A stretch of 48,552 nucleotides of DNA, from NCBI GenBank assembly GCA_016937295.1, contig JAFGWF010000092.1:1-48552 (forward strand), read 5' to 3'. A program made the translations under genes and the position numbers. The notes under the pieces are model-generated. The model was not told where the DNA came from and did not search any database. It worked only from the letters and a program-made list of their open reading frames with translations. Below are positions 10,016 to 19,902 of the stretch, piece by piece. Position 1 is the stretch's first letter, and the number at the start of each line of letters is the position of its first letter. This DNA is from Bacteroidales bacterium (lineage in GTDB: Bacteria; Bacteroidota; Bacteroidia; Bacteroidales; UBA1556).

Positions 10016-10421
10016 AATCTCTAATGATTTTCTTGTGGTCAAACGCTAGCTCTGGCAAATCATAGATACTGAACCATTGCGCCGATGCGGCATCATCACC
10101 GGCAATTACTGATAAATTGTGCATAGCAAGTTCGGTTTTAAAAAATACCATTGAAATAGTTCTATGACGCGGGTCTCTGTCGATGGCGTCATATATTTTA
10201 AATGCGGTCAGGGTGTCGAATGAGATGCCAGTTTCTTCTTTGAGCTCTCTCAAGGCAGCTTGTTCCAAGGTTTCGTCCAAATCAACAAAGCCTCCCGGCA
10301 AGGCCCATTGGCCTTTGAAGGGAGGCTTTTTTCTTTGAATCAAAAGAATCTTTTCCTCTTTTGATAGAACTATAATATCAACAGTGAACGCAGGTCGTGG
10401 ATATGTATAGCAATAAGGCAT
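9987..10421 (-). CDS. NUDIX hydrolase
   Basis: Nudix box GGFVDLDETLEQAALRELKEETGI. Confidence 0.94.
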   Translation of the reverse strand: MPYCYTYPRPAFTVDIIVLSKEEKILLIQRKKPPFKGQWALPGGFVDLDETLEQAALRELKEETGISFDTLTAFKIYDAIDRDPRHRTISMVFFKTELAMHNLSVIAGDDAASAQWFSIYDLPELAFDHKKIIRDFMSFLSYNF

Positions 10422-11962
10422 TATTTTGCATAAGAAACAGCCCGTGTTTCTCTGATAACCGTAATTTTTATTTGACCTGGATAAGTCATTTCCTCCTGAA
10501 TCTGTTTCGATAATTCAAAGGAAATATTATTGGCTTCCTCATCCGAAATTTTGTCGGCACCAACAATTACCCGCAATTCGCGTCCGGCTTGGATGGCATA
10601 AGTTTTTAAAACTCCGGGGAATGATAAAGCTCTGTTTTCTAATTCTTTAAGACGATTGATATACGCTTCTACCACTTCTCGGCGTGCACCAGGGCGAGCT
10701 CCTGAGATGGCATCGCAAACTTGAACAATTGGTGAAATCAGCGTAGTCATTTCAATTTCGTCGTGGTGCGATCCAATGGCATTGCAAACCTCAGGCTTTT
10801 CTTTATACTTTTCTGCCAACTTCATTCCATGCAATGCGTGTGGTAGTTCAGGCTCATTCTCCGGAACTTTTCCAATATCATGCAGTAGTCCGGCGCGTTT
10901 GGCTAATTTTGGGTTTAGGCCAAGTTCAGCAGCCATTGTTGCACAAAGATTGGCTACTTCACGACTATGTTGTAATAAATTTTGCCCGTAGCTTGAGCGA
11001 TATTTCATGCGACCAACCATGCGAAGCAACTCGTGGTGCATACCATGAATTCCCAAGTCAATAGCAGTACGCTTACCGGTTTCCATAATTTCCTCTTCAA
11101 TCTGCTTGCGGGTTTTGGCAACTACTTCCTCAATACGTGCAGGATGTATGCGGCCATCACTCACTAATTTATGTAGAGATAACCGTGCAATTTCGCGCCT
11201 TACCGGATCAAAGCCCGATAGAATGATGGCTTCAGGGGTATCGTCCACTATGATTTCGATCCCTGTTGCGGCTTCTAAAGCTCTGATATTTCGTCCTTCA
11301 CGACCAATGATACGACCTTTTATGTCGTCATTTTCAATATGAAAAACCGATACGGTATTTTCAATAGCTGACTCCGTTGCGGTGCGTTGTATAGTTTCAA
11401 TAACAATCTTTTTAGCTTCAAGGTTTGCCGTCATTTTCGCTTCTTCCATCATTTCATTGATGTAATTGATTGCATCAGACTTTGCTTCGGCTTTCACAGC
11501 TTCCAATAATTCTTCCTTCGCTTCTTGAGCCGAAAGACCACTAATGGCTTCTAACTGTTCAATCTGCCGCTTTTGTGACTTTTCAAGCTCTTTTTCTTGT
11601 TGCAATAAATGAAGCCTTTTGCCTTCAAGGGCTTCTTTAGCTACTTCAATTTCTTCCAACATTTTTTTAATCTCCTCATTCCTCGCATTTAAATGTGTCT
11701 CGCGATTATTGAGCTTGTTCTCAAGTTTTAGAAGACCTTGTTTTCTCTGGCTTACATAGTTATCATGCTCTGTTTTAAGCTTAATAAACTTTTCTTTAGC
11801 CTCTAAAATCCGGTCTTTTTTTAATACCTCAGCTTCCGCTTTGGCTTCGTCAATCAATTGATGACTCTTCTTTTCAATTGATTTTCTTAAAAGTGTGGCA
11901 GTAATACCAATGCCAACACCAATCCCTACAAGGGTTCCCAGAATAATATATAAATACATCAT
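10421..11962 (-). CDS. rny: Ribonuclease Y
   Basis: N-terminal TM and coiled coil, KH region ([19 protein letters not shown]), HD domain ([10 protein letters not shown]). Confidence 0.97.
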   Translation of the reverse strand: MMYLYIILGTLVGIGVGIGITATLLRKSIEKKSHQLIDEAKAEAEVLKKDRILEAKEKFIKLKTEHDNYVSQRKQGLLKLENKLNNRETHLNARNEEIKKMLEEIEVAKEALEGKRLHLLQQEKELEKSQKRQIEQLEAISGLSAQEAKEELLEAVKAEAKSDAINYINEMMEEAKMTANLEAKKIVIETIQRTATESAIENTVSVFHIENDDIKGRIIGREGRNIRALEAATGIEIIVDDTPEAIILSGFDPVRREIARLSLHKLVSDGRIHPARIEEVVAKTRKQIEEEIMETGKRTAIDLGIHGMHHELLRMVGRMKYRSSYGQNLLQHSREVANLCATMAAELGLNPKLAKRAGLLHDIGKVPENEPELPHALHGMKLAEKYKEKPEVCNAIGSHHDEIEMTTLISPIVQVCDAISGARPGARREVVEAYINRLKELENRALSFPGVLKTYAIQAGRELRVIVGADKISDEEANNISFELSKQIQEEMTYPGQIKITVIRETRAVSYAK

Positions 11963-11991
11963 AGAACAAAAAATAATTTAATGAAGAATGC

Positions 11992-12189
11992 TAAAAAAAA
12001 CCCGCCCATTCTAAATTGGAGCATGATAAACCCCAATATGACATGTATGGAGATGCCAGATTCCGCGAACTTCCACCGACCGTAATGGTACCCGTAGGTT
12101 GAGGCCTGTTCTAATAATCTATGAGCTTTTCTCCAATTTAATTTCTGTTGAGTTTATATACTAAGTTCAGAATGGTGCGGGTAAGCTTT
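11992..12189 (-). ncRNA. ssrS: Structured small RNA, probable 6S RNA (SsrS)
   Basis: Between zapA and rny. 12001-12012 (CCCGCCCATTCT) pairs with 12169-12181 (AGAATGGTGCGGG), and 12013-12021 (AAATTGGAG) pairs with 12131-12139 (CTCCAATTT). On the minus strand the 3' arm of the stem is followed by a run of seven T. A promoter-like sequence lies just upstream. Confidence 0.6.
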
Positions 12190-12195
12190 ATGAGT

Positions 12196-12228
12196 AATAA
12201 ATACAATTATTACGCATAAATTTTCAAA
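12196..12228 (-). promoter_or_regulatory. Putative promoter for the zapA-rny intergenic ncRNA
   Basis: Minus strand TTTG (12228..12225), 21-nt spacer, TATTTATT (12203..12196), close to the Bacteroidota TTTG-N19/21-TAnnTTTG consensus. It overlaps the zapA 3' end. Confidence 0.4.
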
Positions 12229-12517
12229 GAACGTTTTCGTATTGTAAAATCTTATCAATCTCGTTTAGTGAGTTTAGAATTTCACCTTTCTCGCTTTGGC
12301 TGATGGTCTGCTCCGAAAGTTTTCGACTGGCAATCTCCAAACATACCATAGATAATAGGTCTTGGTGATCTTTAAATGAGTAATTCTCAGAATACATTTT
12401 TACTTTTTCGTTTATTTCCGATGAGGCCTTACGAATCAACTCTTCTTCAGTCGAATTTTCAACTGTTAGTCGATATGTACGCCCTGCTATCGTAACTGTT
12501 ATTCCTAATGAACTCAC
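12224..12517 (-). CDS. zapA: Cell division protein ZapA
   Basis: ITVTIAGRTYRLTVENSTEEELIRKASSEINEKVKMY, typical ZapA N-terminus; C-terminal coiled coil. Confidence 0.9.
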   Translation of the reverse strand: MSSLGITVTIAGRTYRLTVENSTEEELIRKASSEINEKVKMYSENYSFKDHQDLLSMVCLEIASRKLSEQTISQSEKGEILNSLNEIDKILQYENVL

Positions 12518-12523
12518 TAATTG

Positions 12524-12832
12524 TTATTTTAATAATGTTATACAATAATCAATTTCTCGCACTAATTCAGCAATCTTCTGTTTCGAACCTTTATCACTCG
12601 TTTCTGAAGTAATGGAGCCGGCTATCTTGATAATTTCTATCTGATGCTTTAACTCATTGATTTCAGAATTTCTTTTATGAATCTCATTCTCAGCTTCTTT
12701 TAAGCGTTTTTGAAGATTCTTGTTTTCCCCTTCCAAGTATAGATTTCGCTCAGCTACCCTCTTGGCTCTGCTATGCAAACTTGCTAAAAGTACCTTTATC
12801 TCTTCCATTCTTTCAGGTGAAAATTTCATCAC
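12524..12832 (-). CDS. Short coiled-coil protein upstream of zapA
   Basis: 102-aa ORF, heptad-rich (YLEGENKNLQKRLKEAENEIHKRNSEINELKHQIE), 6 bp upstream of zapA on the same strand. Confidence 0.75.
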   Translation of the reverse strand: MMKFSPERMEEIKVLLASLHSRAKRVAERNLYLEGENKNLQKRLKEAENEIHKRNSEINELKHQIEIIKIAGSITSETSDKGSKQKIAELVREIDYCITLLK

Positions 12833-13194
12833 AAAAGTAATCTTTTTTTTTAACCAAATCTTATTTTTTCTTCACGCACACACTATTTAGTTTGCATGTA
12901 TATCGAATCCAGTTCTTTCTGTTGTCCTGTTAATTTTTTCAGAAACGCTTTGTATTTTATGGATAATTTTGTTAAATATTGATTATATAGTGCATCAAAA
13001 TGCTTATAATGAATGATATGTATATCATCAAAAAATTGTCGTTTGTAAATATTTTTATTTTTTTATTGGATTATTGTTGTAAATTGTAAAAATTATTATG
13101 AAGTTATATAAAAGTTTTTATTTTTTTAAATAATTAATAAACAGTTATTTATAATATTAAAACCGAAAAGTATTTATAATTTTAGTTGGATGTT

Positions 13195-13224
13195 TTTGCG
13201 ATTATTGATGTTTATATATTTTTG
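13195..13224 (+). promoter_or_regulatory. Putative promoter of the TonB-dependent receptor operon
   Basis: TTTG (13195-13198), 18-nt spacer, TATTTTTG (13217-13224), an exact TAnnTTTG match. Confidence 0.6.
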
Positions 13225-13250
13225 CAATTATTACGTTAATTATGATATTT

Positions 13251-15617
13251 ATGAGAATTGTTATTACCCTTTCATTATTCTTGTTTTTTGCATCCATAGC
13301 AATGGATATTACTGCTCAAGGGGTGTTTAAAGGAAAAGTTATCGACTCGAAAACGAAAGTTGCATTAGTGGGTGCTAGTCTTAAATTAGATGAAATAGCT
13401 ACCGGAACAATCACTGATGGCGAAGGAAAGTTTTCCTTTGAAAACTTGAAATTCAAATCCTATGTTTTATTAGTAAAATATCAAGGTTATTATGATGTGG
13501 TTCAAAAGATAAATGTTGAATCGTTTGTTAATCAAGAGATTATAATTGAGATGCGATTGAATATCAGAGAATTGACCACTGTTGAAATTCGCGATGATAA
13601 GATTGTTAGTCATCCCTATTCAAAGCAAACAATCTCGCGGGTTACACTCAGTCAGGAGCCGGTTAGAGATATTGGCGATTTTTTACGATCCATTCCCAAC
13701 GTTAGTGCGATTCGCAAAGGTGGGGCAAATCTTGACCCTGTAATCAGGGGGTTTAAGTTTGACCAGCTCAATGTTCAGGTTGATAATGGCCTTTCGATGG
13801 AAGGCGGCTGCCCAAATCGCATGGATCCAACCTCTGCCCACGTTGAGGCGTCTGATATCGAAGCTATCGAAATTTATAAGGGTCCCTTTGCATTGAGATA
13901 TGGTCCGGTAATGGGTGGTGTGATTAATATGCTCACTATCAATCCGCGTCCTTACGAAACGTTTAGTGTTTTTGTGAAAGGTAATATGGGCTATGAAAGT
14001 AATTGGAATGGAATGCGGCAGCATGTAACGGTGCTTGGTGGTAATCAAAAGATATTTTTTGCACTTACCGGAAACGATGCCCGATACGGTAATTATTCGG
14101 ATGGAGACGGGAGTTTGGTAAAATCTGATTTTCGAAAAATGGGTTTCACCGGTAAATTGGGTTATGCCCCTGCTAAAAATCATCGAATTATTTTTTCTGC
14201 TTCTAAGTTTTATGCTCGTGACGTGGCTTTCACTGCTCTGCCAATGGACGAACGCACCGACAACACAAGTTTGTATTCACTCGATTATCAAGCAAAGAAT
14301 ATTTCTAACACTATTTCCTCTTTAGAGTTTAAGGCGTATGCTTCGCTCATCAATCATGTGATGGACAATAATGAGCGTCCATTTGGCGACACTACTTCTT
14401 CCATTGCTGCAATCGATGCTTTGAAGTATGGTTATCGCGCAGAAGCAGGGTTGAATATTGCGAAAGGCCATTTGTTTGTTGGTACTGATTTTTACAGAGT
14501 GGAGAAGGATGGACAGCGGGATAAAATCATGTTAAGTCAATTCCCGATGCAAATCGGTTTGATACCTCTAAAAGTCGAAAACTTATGGAATCAGGCAGTT
14601 ATAACCAATTTGGGTTTATTTGGCGAGTACAAACGCGAATGGACTATGTGGGAAATGGTTGTGGCAATCCGTGGGGACTTTAATCAAGCATATTCCGACA
14701 GCATTTCTTTATTGAATATGATGGGAGTGGATCTTTTAGGAACTCCTGCGGATAGCACTTCCTCGGAGTTGATTAATTTTAGTTTTAGTGCTGGAGTGAC
14801 CAGAAATATTTCAGAATTTTTTACCTTAGGAGCTTCTTTTGGTCGCGGTGTTCGGAGTCCGGGAATGATTGAACGATTTATCGTTTCATTACCAACAGGT
14901 TACGACAATTTTGAATACATTGGGAATCCAAATCTTAAACCCGAAGCTAATAATGAATTCGATTTGGTTTTACGCTTCAATAAATCTCAAATTGGAGCGG
15001 CTGAATTCACCGTTTTCTATAGTTTTATTCAAGATTATATTGGAGGTGAATTTATTCCAAAAACTATTCAAAAACCTTTGACACAGAGTGTGTTGGGGGT
15101 AAAGAGATTTGAAAACTTAGGAAATGCAAATCTTGCCGGTTTCGAGTTTGGATACAATTCTCCAACCTTTTGGAAAATGATGGTGAAGTTTTCAGGCGCA
15201 TATACTTTTGGAGCAATCAAAGAAATTGAAGTGCTGGAGTTTGACGCAAATGGAAATGCTATAAACGCAGAAATGGTTTCTAATGATCCAATCGCTGAAT
15301 TGCCTCCTTTTGAAGCTAAACTTTCGATTGGTTATAAATTATTTGATATGAAATGGATACCTAAAGCGGATTTTCGATATGTTGCCGAACAAAATCGGGT
15401 TAGTGAAGCAAGCTTGGAGCCTGTTTCTCCATCTTTTTACCTTATTAATGTCTCTATGACTTATCGTTTCAGCGATTACCTTGATGTCGCTTGTGGCATT
15501 AATAATTTGCTCGATACGGAATATACCGAGCACCTGAATAGGAGAGTGGTTGGCACCGATTATCGCATTCCTGAACCCGGAAGAATTTTGTATTTAAATG
15601 TGAATTATAACTTTTAA
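13251..15617 (+). CDS. TonB-dependent receptor, OprC/NosA-like (putative copper receptor)
   Basis: N-terminal carboxypeptidase-like domain (KGKVIDSKTKVALVGASLKLDEIATGTITDGEGKFSFENL), plug (SQEPVRDIGDFLRSIPNVSAIRKGGANLDPVIRGF), CPNRMDP and HVMDN motifs, C-terminal barrel ending in NYNF. Start 13251 preferred over 13242. Confidence 0.9.
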   Translation: MRIVITLSLFLFFASIAMDITAQGVFKGKVIDSKTKVALVGASLKLDEIATGTITDGEGKFSFENLKFKSYVLLVKYQGYYDVVQKINVESFVNQEIIIEMRLNIRELTTVEIRDDKIVSHPYSKQTISRVTLSQEPVRDIGDFLRSIPNVSAIRKGGANLDPVIRGFKFDQLNVQVDNGLSMEGGCPNRMDPTSAHVEASDIEAIEIYKGPFALRYGPVMGGVINMLTINPRPYETFSVFVKGNMGYESNWNGMRQHVTVLGGNQKIFFALTGNDARYGNYSDGDGSLVKSDFRKMGFTGKLGYAPAKNHRIIFSASKFYARDVAFTALPMDERTDNTSLYSLDYQAKNISNTISSLEFKAYASLINHVMDNNERPFGDTTSSIAAIDALKYGYRAEAGLNIAKGHLFVGTDFYRVEKDGQRDKIMLSQFPMQIGLIPLKVENLWNQAVITNLGLFGEYKREWTMWEMVVAIRGDFNQAYSDSISLLNMMGVDLLGTPADSTSSELINFSFSAGVTRNISEFFTLGASFGRGVRSPGMIERFIVSLPTGYDNFEYIGNPNLKPEANNEFDLVLRFNKSQIGAAEFTVFYSFIQDYIGGEFIPKTIQKPLTQSVLGVKRFENLGNANLAGFEFGYNSPTFWKMMVKFSGAYTFGAIKEIEVLEFDANGNAINAEMVSNDPIAELPPFEAKLSIGYKLFDMKWIPKADFRYVAEQNRVSEASLEPVSPSFYLINVSMTYRFSDYLDVACGINNLLDTEYTEHLNRRVVGTDYRIPEPGRILYLNVNYNF

Positions 15618-15627
15618 AATATTGATT

Positions 15628-16023
15628 ATGAAATATATAGTGTTTTTCGTTTTGTTAATTATTGCCTTTTCTTCCTGCCAAAAAGACAACGACGAAGTTC
15701 AGGTTGTTTATGCAATAAAAGGTTTTTCACAGCCCTATAAGGTTGTTTATGCCATAGGCGACTTAAATAAAACAGAGGTGTTTAACATTGATCCTGCGGG
15801 CTCCACTTCTTATGAATGGAAAGCTGAACTACAGGCCGTACCCGGCAAAGTAACTTATTTATACGTGGAATCCGATGAAAACATTTCCAATGTTTCGGGT
15901 TTTCATGCCACTATTTTTGTTGAAGGAAAAGTTTTTAGACGTGCTTATGATTATGATGGTACTCGACAAATGCCTAACGATACCACTTTTTACATCAAGC
16001 AGTTTGGCACTATACCTTTTTGA
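15628..16023 (+). CDS. Small putative lipoprotein downstream of the TonB-dependent receptor
   Basis: MKYIVFFVLLIIAFSSCQKDND (lipobox-like SSC), about 10 bp after the receptor stop on the same strand. Track start 15622 is TTG; ATG at 15628. Confidence 0.8.
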   Translation: MKYIVFFVLLIIAFSSCQKDNDEVQVVYAIKGFSQPYKVVYAIGDLNKTEVFNIDPAGSTSYEWKAELQAVPGKVTYLYVESDENISNVSGFHATIFVEGKVFRRAYDYDGTRQMPNDTTFYIKQFGTIPF

Positions 16024-16207
16024 TGTTGTCATAAGGGTAATTTATAATAATTATCATTATATTTTCTCTTTAATTATCAGCTTATCAATGTATTGAAGCG
16101 TTTTACATTGATTATTTTTAACAAAAAGAGTTTTTATTGTAACTTTTAATATCCAACCTTTGTAAAAGATTTCGGTCTCCTATTTTAACAATATTAACAA
16201 CGAACCA

Positions 16208-18088
16208 ATGAAAACTTTCATCAAGATAATTACTATCTTTATTAGCTATTATTCCTTTGGGCAATCGACCCCATCTAATTTTGACTTTATAACTTCAACT
16301 GCCGCAAATACAAGTTATTCGGTTAATGGATACGGCAGTAGTTCGTATCCTAACTCAGCCACCTATAATGTTGTTTTTGGTTATTCTAATGCAACAACGC
16401 AATCCAACGACTACAAACTGGCTTCCTTTGAGGTGAATAGTAATACCTACAATCCAATTACTTTGCCTAATGGTGAGTGTTATAGTAAGGTTGTGGTAAA
16501 TAGGATGGTATTCCCTTCCTCACCTGTTACCGATTTGGGAAAGCAAACAATATTCTTTGAGTTGGGCTCCAAGAGTGGTACCAACTTATATATGACACCC
16601 TCATATACCAATATTCAAGAAGCTGTTAATACCCGAATTTTGAATAGGGGCGGTGATAATGTTTTTTCCAATACAGGTGGACAAACTCTAAATAATATCG
16701 AACGTATTGACTTAATGATTGAGGATGGCGTATTTACTCCGGACAATACGCAATCTGGTTTTTTGATAAATGAACGCGGTGGCAATGATGAATTTATTGT
16801 GGCTGCCATCACAGGATTAGATGCTAATGGTGATGTTAGTAGTGTTGGAAGTTTAGTTTCAATTGCAACTTCGGATTGGGGAAATACAGGATATTCTACC
16901 ACTACAACAGTTTTTCAAAGAGGTACAACGGATACTTATATGCGACCAAATCAAGATTTGACAAGCCAGAATATTTATGGTGTTTTTATTTCATATCAAG
17001 ATTTGGGAATAGCCAACAATACTACAATTTATGGTATCGCCATTTTCCCTGGTGATGTTAACTCATCCATGGATTTAATTGGATTGTCAGATGTGCCTTG
17101 GGATACAGATGCTGACAGTTATGGCTCCGGTGGTTTAGATTTAATGGGCGGTGGTGGATATTTTGCTACTGCAGATGTTATTGTAACTGATCTCCAAACC
17201 ACAATCACTTCCAATACGGCTATTCCTTCGGATGGCGACATCGTGGATATCACAGTTCGGGTTGATAATAATGGGCCAATGTCAGATGATAATATTTCTG
17301 TAACTGCCACAATTCCTGATGGTTATATTTATCAAAATTTGGTTTCAGGATATACTGGTTCAGTATCTGTCGTCGGTTCAACTATAACTTGGACTTTTCC
17401 AGCACTTGCTCTAAACGATTTTGAAGAATTGACTTTTCAAGTAGAGGCAGAAGCAATAGGCGATCGCACATTTACTTCAACGGTTTCCGGTACTAAAACA
17501 GATGTCGTTCCCGGAAACAATCCTGATAACTTGGAATTATTGCTGGATACGGAACAATCTACATTGCCCGTAAGTTTGATTTCTTTTAAAGGTTTTCAAG
17601 ATGAAAATTCTGTTAATTTAGAATGGAAAACCGCTTCCGAAATAAACAATCACTATTTTGAAGTTCAGCGTTGGAACGATCAGCTTGGTTTTGAGACCAT
17701 TGGTGAGGTTGAAGGAAATGGAACTTCGAATATTCTGCACCAATATCTATTTCAAGATTTGAATCCTGTTTTGGGTGTGAATTATTACCGACTTGTTCAG
17801 CATGATTTTGATGGTGCTTCAACTGTTTTTCCTAAAATTGCAGTAAATGTGGACGGAGGAATTAATGATATTCATGTTTTTCCTAATCCAATTATAGATA
17901 AAGTCAGTTTTTCTAATTTTAATCGCATTTCTTCCATTTTCCTTTACGACATGCGTGGCAAAATGCTGATGTCATTCAATCAAGATTCGTATGATTATTT
18001 GGATTTATCGGGGTTGGGAAAAGGTGTGTATTTTTTAGAAATTCAAAGCGGAAGTGAAAAAATAATGCGGAAGATTATTAAGTTATAA
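16208..18088 (+). CDS. Secreted protein with DUF11-like repeat region and T9SS C-terminal sorting domain
   Basis: Signal peptide; DUF11-like segment (VRVDNNGPMSDDNISVTATIPDGYIY); T9SS CTD (IHVFPNPIIDKVSF...YDMRGKMLMSF...LDLSGLGKGVYFLEIQSGSEKIMRKIIKL). Confidence 0.85.
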   Translation: MKTFIKIITIFISYYSFGQSTPSNFDFITSTAANTSYSVNGYGSSSYPNSATYNVVFGYSNATTQSNDYKLASFEVNSNTYNPITLPNGECYSKVVVNRMVFPSSPVTDLGKQTIFFELGSKSGTNLYMTPSYTNIQEAVNTRILNRGGDNVFSNTGGQTLNNIERIDLMIEDGVFTPDNTQSGFLINERGGNDEFIVAAITGLDANGDVSSVGSLVSIATSDWGNTGYSTTTTVFQRGTTDTYMRPNQDLTSQNIYGVFISYQDLGIANNTTIYGIAIFPGDVNSSMDLIGLSDVPWDTDADSYGSGGLDLMGGGGYFATADVIVTDLQTTITSNTAIPSDGDIVDITVRVDNNGPMSDDNISVTATIPDGYIYQNLVSGYTGSVSVVGSTITWTFPALALNDFEELTFQVEAEAIGDRTFTSTVSGTKTDVVPGNNPDNLELLLDTEQSTLPVSLISFKGFQDENSVNLEWKTASEINNHYFEVQRWNDQLGFETIGEVEGNGTSNILHQYLFQDLNPVLGVNYYRLVQHDFDGASTVFPKIAVNVDGGINDIHVFPNPIIDKVSFSNFNRISSIFLYDMRGKMLMSFNQDSYDYLDLSGLGKGVYFLEIQSGSEKIMRKIIKL

Positions 18089-18475
18089 TTCGTATAATTC
18101 AGATAACCAATTATTAAGCATCTTAAAATCCACCGGTTTTTTGATAACTTTATCCAATCCTGAAGATAAATATTCTTCCAAATCTTCATCTTGAAAATTT
18201 GCTGAAACAGCAATAATATGTGATCGTGTATCTAAAAATTCTTTTTCAAATTTTCTTATAGACTTTGTTGCCGCAAGTCCATCCATTATCGGCATCATTA
18301 TGTCCATAAAAACCAAATCAAAAGGCTTTTCCATAAAAAGTTCAACAGCTATAACTCCGTTATCGGCTGTTTCTACTTTTGACTTGTATTTCATCATGGC
18401 AAATTGTAAAACTTGTCGATTTATAGCATTGTCATCAACAATAAGTACCCGTATTTCCTTTATGGATTTCTTCAT
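18083..18475 (-). CDS. Stand-alone response regulator receiver (CheY-like)
   Basis: VLIVDDNAINRQVL, FDLVFMDIMMPIMDG, VSANFQ, KKPVD; no output domain. Confidence 0.93.
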   Translation of the reverse strand: MKKSIKEIRVLIVDDNAINRQVLQFAMMKYKSKVETADNGVIAVELFMEKPFDLVFMDIMMPIMDGLAATKSIRKFEKEFLDTRSHIIAVSANFQDEDLEEYLSSGLDKVIKKPVDFKMLNNWLSELYEL

Positions 18476-18873
18476 AAAAATTTATTTGAGCTATTCAAAA
18501 TCAGGGATTTAGTTTTTGTTGTGAATAACTTCCTCTACAATTGATTCTCTTATTTGAATAAAGCGTACAAATCTACAAACCATTTTTTATAAATGCAATA
18601 CATGTTTTAAAAAACAATCAGAAAAGAAGGATATTCAAGCGTAGGTTGAAATTTATCAGAAAAATGGGGGCAATAAAGAAGAACTCCCACTGGGAATGGG
18701 AGTCTTACGGGTGGTTATAAATGTTTGGGAAGTAAAGGGATAAATTAAAAAAATCTAATTGATGAAAATTAGACGCAAAGTATTGTAAATAGTTGCCTGG
18801 AAATTTTATCCATCATTAACCCTTAATGCTGATACATTTTATTTGTATTTTCGCTGTTTCAAAATCCATTTCA

Positions 18874-19899
18874 ATGAATTCATATTTAGATGCTGATTCG
18901 GAACGTTTAAGCCCTGCTGAGAAGGAGTTTGAAAAGGCGTTGCGACCCGGAACTTTCTCTTCATTTATGGGGCAACCGCAGGTGGTTGAGAATTTGGAGA
19001 TATTTGTTGCAGCAGCACGGCAGCGCGAAGAAGCACTCGATCACGTCCTGCTTCATGGCCCTCCCGGTTTAGGAAAAACCACTCTTTCGATGATTATAGC
19101 CAATGAATTGGGCGTGGGTATAAAAATTACTTCCGGCCCCGTTTTAGATAAGCCAGGCGATTTGGCCGGTTTACTTACGAATCTTGAGGCCAATGACGTC
19201 CTCTTTATCGACGAAATTCACCGATTAAGCCCCGTGGTAGAAGAATATCTTTATGCCGCCATGGAGGATTATAAGATTGATATTATGATCGAAAGTGGCC
19301 CTAATGCACGCTCTGTACAGATTTCCCTCAATCCGTTCACTTTGATTGGTGCCACCACTCGTTCAGGCTTGCTCACTGCTCCTCTGCGAAGCCGTTTTGG
19401 TATTAATTCTAGGCTATCTTATTATAATGCTGAGGTTTTATCCGATATTGTAATTCGCTCTTCGTCAATTCTCAAAGTGCCAATTGAAACTAATGCCGCC
19501 ATTGAAATTGCTCGAAGAAGTCGCGGAACTCCACGTATTGCCAACGGTTTGCTTCGGCGGGTGCGCGATTTTGCTCAAATTAAAGGCTCCGGAAAAATCG
19601 ATTTGCGAATCGTAAACATTGCTCTTGAAGCACTTAACGTCGATAAAAATGGATTGGATGAAATGGATAATCGTATCTTAACGTCCATAATCGACAAGTT
19701 CAAAGGAGGTCCGGTTGGGCTTACCACCATTGCAACTTCCGTTGGTGAAGACCCGGGTACAATCGAAGAGGTTTATGAGCCTTTTCTCATTCAAGAAGGT
19801 TATTTGATGAGAACTCCCCGAGGAAGAGAGGTTACTCCTCTTGCTTATCAACATACTGGACGAATAAAGTCAACCGGTGACCAAAGGGAACTTTTCTGA
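18874..19899 (+). CDS. ruvB: Holliday junction branch migration DNA helicase RuvB
   Basis: [68 protein letters not shown]. Start moved from 18826 to MNSYLDAD. Confidence 0.97.
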   Translation: MNSYLDADSERLSPAEKEFEKALRPGTFSSFMGQPQVVENLEIFVAAARQREEALDHVLLHGPPGLGKTTLSMIIANELGVGIKITSGPVLDKPGDLAGLLTNLEANDVLFIDEIHRLSPVVEEYLYAAMEDYKIDIMIESGPNARSVQISLNPFTLIGATTRSGLLTAPLRSRFGINSRLSYYNAEVLSDIVIRSSSILKVPIETNAAIEIARRSRGTPRIANGLLRRVRDFAQIKGSGKIDLRIVNIALEALNVDKNGLDEMDNRILTSIIDKFKGGPVGLTTIATSVGEDPGTIEEVYEPFLIQEGYLMRTPRGREVTPLAYQHTGRIKSTGDQRELF

Positions 19900-19902
19900 A
19901 AA

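Noticed and set aside
12090-12106. Short TACGG direct repeat and GGTACC palindrome inside the zapA-rny ncRNA as separate elements
   Set aside because: Too short to be meaningful alone; better treated as part of the ncRNA fold.
18083-18475. New signalling system around the stand-alone receiver protein
   Set aside because: Single-domain receivers are common and no kinase or partner gene is adjacent, so nothing further is supported.
18683-18703. Hairpin ACTCCCA-CTGGGAA-TGGGAGT upstream of ruvB as a terminator or regulatory RNA
   Set aside because: The 7-bp perfect stem is real, but no T-run follows on either strand and no other structure supports a function.
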